Of a stretch of 64,000 nucleotides of DNA, positions 47,334 through 61,036 are shown piece after piece. The notes beneath the pieces were generated by a model. It was not told where the DNA came from. It was given only the letters and a program-made list of their open reading frames with translations, and ran no database searches. Every line of letters begins with the position of its first letter. Position 1 is the stretch's first letter. The translations under genes were made by a program, and so were the position numbers. Source of the DNA: Collybia mongolica (taxonomy: Eukaryota; Basidiomycota; Agaricomycetes; Agaricales; Clitocybaceae); NCBI GenBank assembly GCA_013420905.1, contig JAAXNY010000001.1, positions 2,852,001 through 2,916,000 on the forward strand, in the 5' to 3' direction.

Positions 47334-50196
47334 CGCTAGGGAGCTGGGGGGGCATACGAACCGTTGCATGTACGAATCCGGACACGCGCGTGCAAATCTG
47401 GATATTGCGAACCGCGATCTGGTGCAAGAGCCCACGGGCAAGGTGGGCGTTGACCGAAAGACAATTGGAATCCACCTGAAGGACCCTGACCACCCCCCAT
47501 AATGGATCACTGGTGACAAGAGAGGCTTCTGGTGCATGCAAAAAATCCATGCTTTGTTGGTTGATGGACAAAACCGGCTGGGGCTATTCATCAGATTATT
47601 AGACAAGATCGAATAAAGCGCGCTTGGATCTTGGGAGATTGCATATTCCCGGCTAAAGCATAGCTCTCTGAAAAATCAATGGATGCAATCAACCCGCATG
47701 ATATTCGAGAAAGCGCCTTGAGAAGTTGCAATAGCTAGCCGAGTGAACAATAAACAAGGCACGGATGATCGAAAAACTTGGTAAATTGACGTCACCTCAA
47801 CCTCAACTCGTACCATCAAGGCAATAAGTGCGCTAGCTGAAGGCCAGCCAAGATTAATGGGATCAATAGCTGCACGACCCTCGCGACACAGAAAACACCT
47901 TGAGACGCCGGGTGAACAATAACACAGGCACAGCGTGAATTGTCTGAAAAAGTTAGTCTGCAATTGCCTCAGCACCGGCCCTCTATGTTTTCGTGTCCTT
48001 GGGACTCACGCACACTAGTCCGAGAGCCCGGGGAAACCCTACGCCCCGGTGAGAGCCTTCACAATTGTCTGATGAATTGGGCACCCCGTCGATAAAGATC
48101 TGGGGTTCTACGGCGCATGCCCAAGTTGCTTTTAAAATAAAATAAAAGGATGGGTAAGAATTGGGATTGAGGCCCGGAAACTACGTATTCAAGAATTACT
48201 TGTTCAGTGTAGTCGGTAAGGCAATTTGACTCTAACTTTATTACTTTATTATATGCCACGCACCAGTTGGCACGAACATGCTGGGGGGGGGGTTGGATAG
48301 ATAATCCTCACACCGGTGTTAATATCCTTGGGGTAATCTTAACCAACGGGAAGGTATTATGCCGACTCATCGAGCGCTGTTTTGGAAGCGCAACATACGG
48401 TCCAATTGTTGCACTAATTATCACGTAATCCGTTCGGGACGCTGTGGCCAAAACCCAAGTTCTGGGTGTCATTCACATGACGAGTAGAGAATTGGATAAT
48501 TTGAATAGGATAGACCTAACATCCCATAAGTTCGAAATGCAAGTTCCCGCCGTTTTACCGACGTCGTTTACTAGCTCGAAACGTTCAAAACATCGCCTGT
48601 GGTAGTGTACTTGAAGCAAGAAAAGCTAAATTGACAATATTAGACATACTTGTGAAATGTCCGTCCTCCCGATTTAGTTGATTATTTGGTTTTCCCTGAT
48701 CCTGCCATGCTTGACAATGACCTTGTATCTATCGACGCAAGATGCCACATTGTGAGGAAGGTGCAAGGTGTAAGGGTGAAATACTTCACGAATCCTTCTG
48801 GTCAACTTGGAAGGCGTAGGAGTGAGTCATTATACGAACTTCCTGTTGTTTTTGGAAGTGCTGGTGGTCCGATGGTAGTATGGAAAACCGTTGCAGATCC
48901 CGGGTGGATCTGGCACTTATAGTATATCGACATATTGGTCGTGGCTTGGGGGTTGTGGTCGGTTGGTAACAAAAAACAAGGTTGCGCATGGTATCTGGAG
49001 AAACTGAATTTTCTAGTAAACGTCATTTCTCGTCGAATCTTGAGCCTTGTCAATATCAAAGCCGGTCGGATCGCTGGGGGGCACAACGCGAAAACGGAAG
49101 TCTGCCGCAATAGGTGGGTAATGTAAGGCATTAGCGAGTGCGATCAGTGAAGGGCGGGGAAGAACGGTGTCACGGTCCCGACTTCGTGTTCGTCAAACAT
49201 GATAGTTGGAGAATCCCGAGGCAAGGGGGGGCTCTCTGGTATGCCACTTTAGTGAAGCCGTCCGCACGGAGGCGCCCGCGTGTTAGCGGTGAGACTATGC
49301 GCAAGTCTTGGGCGGATTCATCTTGATGCTTCGCATGAGCACTGACTCAGAGCCTGAGTTCAACAGACCGCATCAGTTGATTCGAACGAGGAACGACGTA
49401 CACATTGTCCTCGGACATCCGACTAATCGCGAGTTATGTCGTTTGCCCGTCATAGGTTCGTGCGACTCTGCCCTTCGACAAGTATCGCCTGGGATATCCG
49501 AGCAAAGGTCCAGTTGGGCAAAATTCACGGCACCTATACGAACCGCGAACGAAAATTTGTCAATATAGTGTTCATGATCTTAAGCCTAGAAGATGTCGAC
49601 GAAGGGCCATGTTGCCATGAATGCGGTGAACGTTCAACAAGCTAGTTCACCGTTTTCACGTGCCTGATACCGCCTCTGTCGTACCGCTTCAGCTCATCAT
49701 GAAATAATATGAACTTCGTCGGGGACATGCCATATCCCTTGAATCCTGGGCACAAGAACCGAAAAATAAATGATCCTATCGTATAAATACACTGAACGCT
49801 ATGTAAATAACGAGCGAGAGTGAAGTTGACCCCATCATCCAGACACATGAGAGAATACTGTGTTAAAGAGCATGAATGACGTGAGGGACAAATGTGGGAT
49901 AGGTATGTAATACAGAGAATGTGTGCATGCGAAGGGGTCTCGGGAAACATCCGCGTTTCTCTGAACAAGTCCGGTGACGATGAGGATGAGAGAACGAATT
50001 ATGCACCGGTAGCTGGCAAAGCTAGCTGGTGGAGTGAAGCTGGATAACACGACTAGGGAAGAGGGAAGGAGTGTGGGAGGTATGATAAGCTTGAATATAT
50101 AGACGAGAATAAGCGTACGACGATAATATATATTAGAGAAGGCAATGTTTGCGATTCGGATGTATATACAATGCGGTGGGACAATTCGATGGCCGT
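47334..50196. other. Intergenic, no recognisable gene
   Basis: About 2.9 kb with normal composition and only short frames. I searched for a seven-helix receptor or further CaaX peptides and saw none. A G-tract of nine lies at about 48,283-48,291. Confidence 0.5.
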
Positions 50197-52810
50197 TCAT
50201 AGAGAGCCGGCGATAGGCCGACGTGTTTCAAGCGCTTCCTGCACAAGTGGGGATTTCTCCAGGACTTGAGCGATGGAAGGGGGGCGTCCCCGTTTCAGGT
50301 TAGCGGAATACGCGCTGGCTGCTTGCGAGGACGAGGACGACACTGGTGGTGGTGTCGATACTCTGCGGGATGCACGTGAGGTATGCCGCTGATTCTCCGC
50401 TTCTCCTGCAGAAAGACTGCCAGAGATCCTCAGAGGTTTGGGTGGCGGATGAGAAGAATATGTCGGCGATTCTGGAATGGCAGACAAGGACGACATCGTC
50501 GTCCCACTTGGACTGGGCGGCAATAAGGAAGATGCCGAAGAAGTCGAAGACGATGAAAGTGAGTAGAAGGATGACCGTTGACTAAGGCTCGATCTAGGGG
50601 GCATTTCGGGAACGGAATCAATGCCAAGCCCTCTTGTGGATTTGGTAGAAGGTACTCGGCCAAGGATAAATCCTGTATCAGCTAAGGTTGATGATCTCAT
50701 CATCCTTTTTATGCGCACTGACGATGATTCAGTGCCAGAAGTGGCTGACCCTCGGAATGATTCTGAGATTGAGTCTGCACCAGAAGTTTGATGGGATTCC
50801 GCCCCTGAGTCTTCAGCCGTGTGTAACATGCGGAATCCGAGTTTAGGTGGTATAACAGGGGACTGGCGGTAGGCGACTTGATTCGGGTTCAAAGGGTTAG
50901 CACCCCCATGTGGCGGATTATTCACAAGCCATGCAAAGCCTCTGAGCTCGTTGTCTTTCTTCAACATGTCCTTTTCCAGGACAGTTATCTTCTTCTCAAG
51001 AGACCTTTTCTCCACGATATGTGTGGCGGTAACCTTCTCGAGATATCTCACGAGGTCTTCGTAGTCCCTGGTCCGCGCATCCAAAGCATCCCTGAGTTCT
51101 TCTATCGTAGCCGTCTTAAGGTTAATATTCTCTTTATCGGAGCGTTGTTTGACAGCCGGGGAGTTATCTGAGATAACCTTGACGCGCTTCTGCACTCCTG
51201 ATGACGAGGTAGTGGAAATAGGAGATGGCTGGAACGGAAGGGGTATGGTGCCTATGGTGTGAGCTCGGCGGCGTTGAGTTAGGGCCGGCGCGGATGAAGG
51301 TCCGGGTGATCGGTTCCACTGCGATGGTTGAAGAGAAGGCGTCGTTGAGGCAGGAGCAGGACTGGATTTAGGAGGTTCAGGGAGGGGGATCGTAGGGGGC
51401 TGGCTGGGTCTCTCGGTAGGTGTTCGGAGGCGAGACCGGTGCAGGGACGGAGACGACTTAAGGATGACAGGAGATGGTGGGCTAACATCAATGATGGGTC
51501 CGAGCTCGGGGGGGCGCATGCTTAGTGAATTTGCAGGCTCTTCTGCTGAAGCGTCAGGTTTGAAATCGTCGCTCTGGCGTTTGGCGCTGGTGGGATGAGT
51601 CCTGGAACTCTGAGAGACCTGGCTTGACCTGTCATCAGCAGAACTTTGGGAGTCCCGGTGAGCGGACTCAGATCGACGAGGACCAGGTAACCGGGTGTCG
51701 GAGGGAGGGTTTGGGAATTGCATCCGAGGACTCGTCGGAGGGGTAGGACTAAGTGTGATGTTGGAATCGCCATCATGGAAGGTATCTCGATACTCGGAAG
51801 CAGGCGTGCTAGGGTGACGCTTCTGTACTGGGATCTTTTTACGGGGAAGCGTAAAAAGATCTCTGTAGTCTTCGATATTGTCGGGGGACAGAGATACCGT
51901 TATTGTGGGCTGTAGGGCAGCACGAGGGGTAGGGGATCGGTTCGTACTGCCTCTAGAGGACGCGGAATCAAAAGAGGCACCCCGAGGGCTGATTGGTGGT
52001 GATAGTGTATCAGAAGCGTTTCCTTCGCTAGGCATGGGAGGGGCCCGGCGAGGAGAGGGCTTACGTGACTTGGAAGGAGTGAAGTGAGCTGCGAACTTGG
52101 AGCCTAGTGAAGGTGATGAGACATTGATTGGGGGAAGAGTGGTTGGCAGAGGAGGTGCACGAGATGTCGTTTCTGGGGGCGAGGACGATATTGGCTGGGA
52201 AAGCCTTCTGTGATGGGACGTCAGTCAATATGTTGAGATGTCAAGATGAGAAATTGGACAGGAAGCAATTTGCTCAACAATAAGGTATTGCAGGGTTGTG
52301 AGTTCGATTGCCGAAGCCCGACACGCCCACCTCAGGTGCCCTACGCCGATTCCAATCCCCCAATATTCCAGCGAAGAGAACGACCTCTCGAGAATATTGT
52401 CAAGGAGGACGAGATCTTCTTGAGATTGCAGGGCCCAACGCCAAAGTTGAATTGCCGAAAAAGGGAATAACAGCTCACCGATCTTTCTTGGAAGTTGCAG
52501 ACTCAGTGACCTCGGTCGAGTCATATCCACGACCCGACGACGAGGGCAAGGGCGCGCCAGAAGCAGAATGTGTAGACTTTTTCCTTGACCTCCCCAGGAA
52601 TGGTATTCTCGTCGTCATCTTTTTCAATCCCGCGGACGCTTCGTTAGTTTGGGGGATGTCTGGTAGAGGTGGTTGAGGAACCGGTATCTGTAACTGGCCA
52701 TCATTTGGCGTCTGACGCGACTGATGTCCGTGACTAGTCGAGCTACGAAAGAACTCGGTGAGGTCCGAGGTTTTGGTGCGGATGCGGCGTGAAGGAGAGA
52801 GACCAGACAT
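50197..52810 (-). CDS. Ser/Pro-rich coiled-coil protein of unknown function
   Basis: Predicted 780 residues from two exons, 52,810-52,479 and 52,207-50,197, separated by a 271-bp intron; the joint restores an Arg codon and the frame. The protein is mostly Ser/Pro/Thr-rich and probably disordered, with SP and TP sites suited to proline-directed kinases. A single helical stretch at residues about 475-540 (for example EELRDALDARTRDYEDLVRY, EKRSLEKKITVLEKDMLKKD) forms a coiled coil. The C-terminus IAQVLEKSPLVQEALETRRP looks like a short conserved helix. I do not recognise the family; the layout recalls cytoskeletal or polarity scaffolds, but that is only resemblance. The N-terminal ATG is at 52,810; a further in-frame ATG at 52,876 precedes it. 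Confidence 0.78.
52260..52330 (+). other. tRNA-like fragment inside a long intron
   Basis: The plus strand within the 271-bp intron contains TTGCTCAACAATAAGGTATTGCA followed closely by GGGTTGTGAGTTCGATTGCC, which resemble an A box and a B box with the anticodon arm missing. It could be the head of a tRNA-derived SINE or a tRNA relic. No functional tRNA can be folded. Confidence 0.3.
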
Positions 52811-55800
52811 GGCGACGCGTAAGAATATCAAAGCAAGGTCAAAGCAAGGTGGTTTAAAGAGTGGAGTGTTCGTCAACCAAGACGACAGCGGGTCAGGTGG
52901 AGTCTTTTTTTTTTTTTAGTAGGCGTCAACTTATAAGAAACCGAAAAGATGCCAGGCAGCCCTTCGTTGCCGTACAGGTCCCGATTGACGAAATTAATGC
53001 TTCGACGCCAGACCCGGGTGGGGGTTGGAAAGGAAAAGGGATGTCCAGCTCGTCGAAACTGGGTGTGGTGGTTGAATAAACCAAACAGACTCTTGTAAGA
53101 CACAAAACGTTTTGCATCCTACAAACTGATCTCACGCTTGTTTAAAAAAACCTAGATCTTGATTTTTTGGCGATAAGCGAGAATTCAGCGACCCTGACTT
53201 CCCTTACGGCCTTCTCGAGATGATGGCTTCAATTACGAAATTTATTATCTCTATTCAAAGGTCCGGCTTCATATTTCCTCCAGCACGTAATTTACACAAT
53301 CATCCTATCCCACCACGCGCTACTACTAATCGCCCTCACTTTATGTTTTTCTCTTTACAATTCCCGCCTACATTTGCACAGTTTCGGTCGAGCAAAAGGA
53401 AGCTTTTTCATGACGCGTCTGTCACAGCTTTTCATATGCAATGGGCGTTGCTATGCCCGATCGCGTCTTGGCGTTCCCTGCTGGTTACGGCGGTATATAT
53501 TTGTTCCCGGCACCCCGGAAAGAACCCGTACGCGCCTACTTACATCTGCATTGATCCTCCTGCACAAGTATCACTGTCAATATGACCACTCGCCAGGACA
53601 CATATCAGTATAACATGCGAAAGCGAACTCCATAGCTGGGGCAGTTGTCTCTTTCCTGGTCGGTCGGCGCCGAGCTATTTATCTCCCCCCGGCCTCTTTC
53701 ATTTATCAACGCTCGGGCTTATCCAGCGGGACCTGACCCAACATAACAAGAGCCGCTGTAGCCGTGTCCTGTGAATCCCAACATGGCCGGTCCCCGTTCT
53801 CAGAATAAGGTGCAAGCCCGATTCTTCTCCACATGTACGAACAGAAGGGCGTTCAAGCTGCCTTGTGTTAAACTGCAAAAATTCTCATTATCTGGTGGGC
53901 GGCGATTCCCTCAAGGGGGATGCATGGTGTGTTCATTTCGGCCGTCGCCATCTTCGTGAGAAGTGACGCTCATCTCCCAATTGTTTGTCAGTAGGCTTTC
54001 TCCAAGGCCTAGCCTTTTATGAAGTAGTGGGGTAGTCCTCGCCGCCACTTGACAAGTCAATGTGACAACACAGCGCAACCTCCGTAATTATGGATGACAC
54101 TTGGAGTTCGGTCCGCGACTCCGATATCTGTGAAGGGTCGTTGGTTCATCCAAATCGTTCTAATAAGGTCAATATTTCCGGAATGTCATCAAATAAACCA
54201 TAATTGAAAACTTCCTGGAGAACGAGACAGTTTCTGGATACCTCTAGTAATGGCCACCCTATACCATCATGAGCCTTCCAATCTCGATACTCACCCCCAG
54301 CGCACACCAGTACTCTCCAACTAACGCTTATGTACTTGCATCCAAGATGCCCGACACATGTGAATATTACGACGACAGGGTCGATTTCAAAGAAGCGTTG
54401 AGTCGTGGTAACCTTTACCCCCTCTCCGGGCTCGAGACGCTTGTTCGATAGGTGGAGTCTCCTCGCTCTCCAACTTTCCATTCTAGGCTTCAGTCACACA
54501 TGTGTCGCATCAAATAGTCTTTGGATTCTGGTGTCTGACAGCTTGGAACACGTCTTTTCGCGAGACCGATAGGTCTCCCCTATTACCCACACTTTTGTGC
54601 CTTAATCGCCTTCTCCATTCCAGAAACTCATGTGGAGTATAGTAATGCGAAAGGATCGGTCATATGCTTGGTGAGGCCGACTCGGATGTCAATATACAAA
54701 AAGGCATAACTGGCCTTTTGTCTGCGTCGCTGTGAGACCGATTGTCAATGGTGGCTGATATAACCGGAGCTTTTGGTACGCGTTATCACAGGGAGTCTTA
54801 GATGGGAACTTAAATGAGAGGTACTTTCCTACTTCCCCAGCCTTGTTGGTGAAGGACACGTAACTTTAACGTAACTTGCGTGTAACTTTATAGGGCCAAT
54901 TCGCATCGTCCACATGGTGTGAGAAGGTGATGATTGGCACCAGATTTCTACAAGTACAAATCGCCGGCCGGAGCTCCGTTACATAGGTAAAATCTTAGTG
55001 CTTTCATGATCCAGGCTGATTCGGAGCGGAGTTGGGCGAAGATGATCTTATAAGCAGCCGTCCAATTTTTTTTTACAATGGATCTGCACGTTTGGGAACT
55101 GCCTTGGTGCCTTGGGCTTTCTGTACAATTCTATGCCAGTGTGAGGCCAGTTATCATCCGTTCCTTTCAGACAATCATCTGGCTCCGAATCCACATCAAT
55201 CCCCCACAGCGCCACAGCCTAAGGATTTGGCAACCCTTGATGTCGTGGCGCACGTATAGCCTTGTCGTTTTGGATTAGAACGATTCTACTGTAAACGCAA
55301 TCAGTTCGAACATATGTAGTGTCATCGTGCTACCCTGTCGATAGGGACACAGAATGGCACGACCAAACTCAGAAGGTGATTAGATCGCTCGCCAATTTAA
55401 AGTTATCCTCAGATGGGGGTCTGGTCATCATTCAAAAAAACGTAGTAAGTGGTTACGGGTGGAGGGCTTGATGAAAGAACGGCAGCATAAACTTCCACGC
55501 AGAGCGGCCCTACCCTTTCGGTAGTCGGGGATCGCGAAGGCAATGCAGAGATGGCGGATGTCGTCGTCGGCTACATGTGATGCACATCAAGATGTTTTAT
55601 GCAATCAACGTGGCGGAAAGTAGGCAGTGAGGGGGTTCATGGCTCACTCTAGTAAGGTCGCCCGATATACAGTATTGTTAGACTCTTGAAATAGCGAGAG
55701 AGTCGGTTAACTAGAGTTTAGCAAAATGTTATCCTTGCCATTGATGATTGTAGATTTGACCGGGTAATAGTCATGTCTAATCTTATCCGGACATAGTAGT

Positions 55801-55962
55801 ATTTCTCACACAGCCAAACTTTTGATTCTCTGAATGATGCTTCAGGTTCGTTGCTATCCATGTCAGGGAGATACTGAAAGTCTCTTTGTCCCTTCTACGT
55901 TGCGGTTTCGTCTGTTCTGGATTTTATCGTTGCCGGCTGGTTTTTGGTCTTGAGGAACACCA
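52811..55962. other. Intergenic, no recognisable gene
   Basis: About 3.1 kb between two divergent genes (the coiled-coil gene on minus and the giant Ser/Pro-rich gene on plus). Short frames only; a T-tract lies at about 52,907-52,918. I see no repeat or RNA gene. Confidence 0.5.
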
Positions 55963-58900
55963 ATGCCAGTCCTATCTTCCTTCATATCGTACAGGCCCAG
56001 ACGCACTAAGGCAAAGCCAGCAAAGTCCGTCAATTCTCCCTTCGCAGTCCATCAATTCGATTCACCAGCCTCTCCACATCCTTATGCGTCTCCTTCAAGC
56101 CGCGTTCTCGACATCAACGATAATGGAGCGCGGGTGCCCAACCGGAATTACGTTGATGGAAGGAGCCGTGACTACTACCGCGACCACCAGGCAAATGAAG
56201 CCAATAAGTCGCTATCACCACAAGTGGAGCTCAGCCTAGATATTAATCGAGAACCGTTAACAAACTGGTTCCCTGAATCCCTGCTCGAGTCAGACATGTC
56301 ACTCGACCCAGAATCTATGGAAGCCAGCGGCAGTAAGACTGAATATCAGTACGGTCGGGACACCGCTGGGGGCTCGCGATTGGGTAGGATGTCAGAAACC
56401 CAAGAGAGTTCGAGCGTTGATGAAGACGAGGATGAGGGAGCTGAGGGGGAAATGGATCTCAGTTCAGCTGAAGGCGTCCTGGCAGACCTGAGGGCCATGG
56501 ATGTATGTTGCATTGTCGCACTCATTGCCTGGGACTGATGGTTTCAAATAGGCCTCGACTTTTGTGAACCCCATAGGTGCTGAGGAATCTGGCGTAAATA
56601 ATATATTCCTTTATCTATCGTATGCAATAGTCCTGACTTATAATCTCTAGGGGTATTCTTCGCCCGCCTATTTAAAGAAGATCGCACCGTCCCCTATCAA
56701 AATTCCGAGTCTGGCTTCGCATGGGCCAAAAGTGCAGCTCCTGCGTTCTGCAGACCCATCTCGACCTACATCCCAGGCCTCTTCACCGGAATCATCCGCA
56801 ATATCTGGAACAACCCTTGCTCGCGCGCTCATGAGCAACACCTTCGCTTTGTCAGGAGATTCACGGACGTCGCGTTATCGCAGTGGTACATCAAACCTGA
56901 CCCGTTCTGATTCAGCCACACTCCCACGAGGGGAGTTCGCCATGCTCCACTCCCCGTATTGGCGCGACAGAACATACAGTGGCGGGGAAATGACACTCTC
57001 TCCCGGGTCCGCTCCTCAACCTGTGCCTCCCGTTCCGGTGGGTGCGGAATTGGTCTATGTACCTCCGAAAACAGCACGACAGGGATCTGATGCCCGTGGG
57101 GGGCGCAGGAATTCAAGCACAGGAAGCCTACGCTCCGAACCTCTGTCAGATCCAGCAACTTCCGCTACAACTCAGATAGACAGTGCAGATTTAAACAAAG
57201 TGCATCGAATATCGCGCATCACCGAAGATACAACTTCGCTTCCAAACACACCCCAACCACCAGCTGCAGACATCAAAATCCAGAACGCTGAGGTTACCGC
57301 ACCAAATTTTAGTCCAGAAGCGGGACCATCGCATGTTTCATCTACTAAACGAGAATCGGAGAGTCATTCTGAGGGGCTGCTCTCTCCTGGTCATACTTCG
57401 TCAATGTCTGAGGCCCCCTCGTCTGCCAAAGATATAGACAATGTTCTATACTACTACTCTCTTCCTGAGACCCCCGACCCCGAACAGGACCAGAACTTCC
57501 GACCAGTTTTTTCACCCATTAGTGAGGAATCCACATCTCAATTATCACCTCCCACTCCATTCAGAGGGGGCAAGGTTTTCGTGAGCCCCCTTGTTTCGCC
57601 AGCGAGCCCAAATGGTAGGGTCACTTGTGCTTCTGTGCTGTTGGATTACTTATTCCTTTTCCTAGGTCGGATGGGGTTTGATACTCGCCGTACATCAGAA
57701 AGCAAGGTTCCCATGGGTGCTCGTCCGTCGAAGCAGCCGCTCCTTCCGATTGGTGAACGCCCTCGCTCACAGGTACTTCTATGAATTTTGTTCCTACTGT
57801 ACTTCTCAACGTTTGATCGCAGATTTCCACTATTCCCGCCTCATTCTCCTCTCACCACAATAATTCATCGGTGCAATCCTCACACTCAATCTCTACTTCA
57901 GACAACATTGGACATCTTGCACCCCCTGCCAGCAAGGTATTCATTCGCGAGCGAACGGGAATTACACCAAGCCCTATCAAAGTCATCCGTGATTCTCGTG
58001 ACTTCACAACCTACAATATCACTGTAAACCCCCTCCATGATAATACCGTGAGTAGTACACCCACCACGGGCAACAGTGACTTAATACAACAAGATTTTCC
58101 CGAGACCCCAAATGCCAATAGCCCCCTCTTTTCTCCCAACGGCGTTCCATCCCCTGGCATGCGTCGCGGCCATGGTAGTGACTTCATATCTATGGCCGTA
58201 CCTCATACACCTATGTCGGCGCTCTTGCCGACTAATATGATACACCCAAGCAGAGCACAAGAGGTGTTGCTCACTCGGGCTGCAACCTCTGTGCGGCATT
58301 CGCGACAAGGAAGTTTAAGCCGTGCACGGGTGACTGCCCACCCATACGCCCGGCCCCCCTCTATACACGACAACGACAATCTCCAGGAAAACGCCGGCAC
58401 TACAATCAAGGAGACTTCATCTGTAAACGGCGGGACACCAGAAGACCGAAGTGAGGTGAACCAGCACGACATCCCAAGCCCTCCAGCGATTACTGCTCAG
58501 TCACCCTCTGATGCTGCGGAGGGGGCAGTGTTACCTATAAAAACTTTCATTGTACCGGTTGGTTCCTTGGACACCATAGTTACACCTCATCCACCACCAT
58601 CGCCATCGATTAAACCACCATCTATCCAGGAGTCAGCACCCTCCATACATTCAAATCCCCCTCTTCCTGAACTCCCTTCCGCCCAAAGTTTCTCATCCAG
58701 TAGTTCGGGCCCAAATGGCGAGACTTTATCGACCTATGGCGACATAGCTGCAGGCCCTAATCGACCACAGTCTGCCCTACACAGTCGTCCAACCAGCGGG
58801 GCAGGTAGCACCGATCTTCCCTCGAACATTCAAGCGGAATCATCTAATTCTAGGCCAACAATGCAACAGCGAATCCCGCCTTCCCCAAAGCACCCGCCCC

Positions 58901-60766
58901 CATCTCCACCTCAACGTTCCTTTTCTAACACAGAAGATCCGTCCTTCCTCCCTCTGTCTGACAATCCTCACACACATCGCCAAATGGATGTCGTTAAACC
59001 ACATCAACCACCCAATATCACCCAGACATCAACCCCAGCTGTAGCGCGCTCTGGATCTACCTCTTCACGAATGTCATCCTCATCCGTGAGGGTGCCAGTC
59101 GTAGTTACCCCTCCTCCCCCTCCAATACAATTATCCTCAACTCCATCATTGTACTCTCTCTATGATACCGCTCCACCGGGTTCTTTGGGATCACCCCCAC
59201 CATATTGTCCTGTTCCCCCCACCGGCCATGCTACTGGGGAAGCTCTAACTCCCAGCACTGGTGGCAGCTACGACCCTCATTTTAGGTTTGGCGCCCCTCA
59301 GCGCCTAAATTCTTTTAATACCAATACACAAGACCCCAGTAGCAATCGTCAGCCATCCAATAGCCACACTCGTGCCCGGGGACGACCTCCGTTACCAGCC
59401 GGCCCGCGCCGCCCAAGCCAACAGCATGCATTATCGATACTTGGGGGAATGAGAGAACGCGGAGGCTCCTTTTCATCAGTTGCGAGTAATTTTCCGACTG
59501 GGAACGGCCGAAGGCTTAACCCAGCGGCATTGCCCTCACCAAAATTCCAGACGCCTGAGCCGAAATGGCGAGGATATACCATGGACGCCGCGAAGTGGAC
59601 GTTTACTTCTGCTCAGCTCCAAGCGATTGTATCACGGGCCATCCGACAATCTTCTGAAGCATCCTCTATACGCCTCCTGCCACTGGATATCTTAGATGAT
59701 AAAATTCCTGTGGAAATGGAAACTCTGGAAATTAAGCGGACCGAGGTGAAGACGAAATACCGGGCACTCGTTCGAAGACGCGGAAATTTGTTGGATATAT
59801 TGACGTCCCAGGCTGATAGGCTCGATCAGTGCACCCCTGGTCAGACCTTACGGTTGGTTGACGATCTAAAAGATGTTTCCGCGTCCCTAGATCGATGGGC
59901 GGAAGAGCTTCACAGCATCGACGAGCAGATAGCTCAGCTGTCACACTTGTGCCAAGCTCATTTTGCCAGTGCACTTGCCATGGCGTTGCGGAAAATGAAT
60001 GCGAGCTTCTTAAAGCAATTTTCTGAAGCTCAAACCTTACAAAAGCAGATGCATTCCCTAGAAATTGAACGCGATAAAGCGTGGAAACACGCCGAAGAGC
60101 TCGCGAACGAATACGATGAACTGCGAACTGGGAAAATAGCTTCTTCGAGCGGTACTGTCGAAAATCGCTACAGCCGTATTTCAGCAGTGCGAAAGTCAAG
60201 TCTCCGTGCATCAAGAGCTGGTTTGTGGTCGAGCAACAACCGCCTCAGTCAGCGTTCGTCAGTTAGTAGCAGCAACCGGACGGGTGTAGGTCAACCACTG
60301 AGTGCTCGGACAACATATGAGGCTCCTCCTGTTCCACCAATACCGCATCAAAAACCTATGGATATTGTGACTAATATACCTCTGAGAAGTTCTGTGGTCA
60401 GTTTTAGCTTGGTTCAGGTGTCATCAAGCCGCTGATCATTCTCTCTAGGGTGCCTCTACCTCCGGTATAACCCCAACATCCGAAACAAGGGCTATGGTGC
60501 GCGCGGAGGAGGAGCTTTATGAGATGCTCGGAATACCTCTGAACGAGCAACGCCCGCGCAGATCGCAGTCTGTGATTGGCTTGCCAGGCGATCCCGATCA
60601 CACACAACATACTAATCCACCGACTTCCCACCTTCCTTACGATGTTACAAATACTGGCCGCCGTGCATCTCTGCCTGGATCTCCTGTTCTTCAGCCAAGT
60701 CGCTACGATGCTCTAACGGCCAACGTGAGCATCATGCTGACCACGGATAGAGAAGGTTGGATCTGA
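55963..60766 (+). CDS. Very large Ser/Pro-rich coiled-coil protein of unknown function
   Basis: Predicted 1,514 residues from six exons: 55,963-56,502, 56,552-56,593, 56,651-57,614, 57,666-57,772, 57,823-60,396 and 60,449-60,766. Every joint keeps frame, and the 42-bp second exon is supported on both sides. About the first 1,100 residues are low-complexity Ser/Pro/Thr-rich with many SP/TP sites and a poly-acidic patch near 145-165. Residues about 1,135-1,330 are helical: WTFTSAQLQAIVSRAIRQSS, then a long coiled coil including KRTEVKTKYRALVRRRGNLL and EIERDKAWKHAEELANEYDE. A short conserved-looking helix follows in the last exon (VRAEEELYEMLGIPL). I do not recognise it. A scaffold role at the cell cortex or in signalling is plausible but not shown. 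Its 3' end converges on SCC3. Confidence 0.8.
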
Positions 60767-61036
60767 ATTGACATTTTTCACGTAATTTACGAACCGTTCA
60801 CGTACTTGAATTAATGACTAATTTATATATCTTCCTCATCGTTGTGTCGACATATATCCATCCAACTCAGCACCAATCTTTCGACATGTCACTCTCTTAG
60901 TTTCTCTTTGCGCTGAGCTAGTCTCATTACTGTGTTATTACATGCTGTAATCATCAATGGCATCATACATAAAGCAAGGAACAAAGCACGACGGAAAAGA
61001 ATAAGATATGGGTGGGGGGGGGAGGGGGGTGGCTTT

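Noticed and set aside
52225..52530. 101-codon frame across the long intron as coding sequence
   Set aside because: It continues through the donor site in another frame, contains the tRNA-like segment and has no similarity to the flanking protein.
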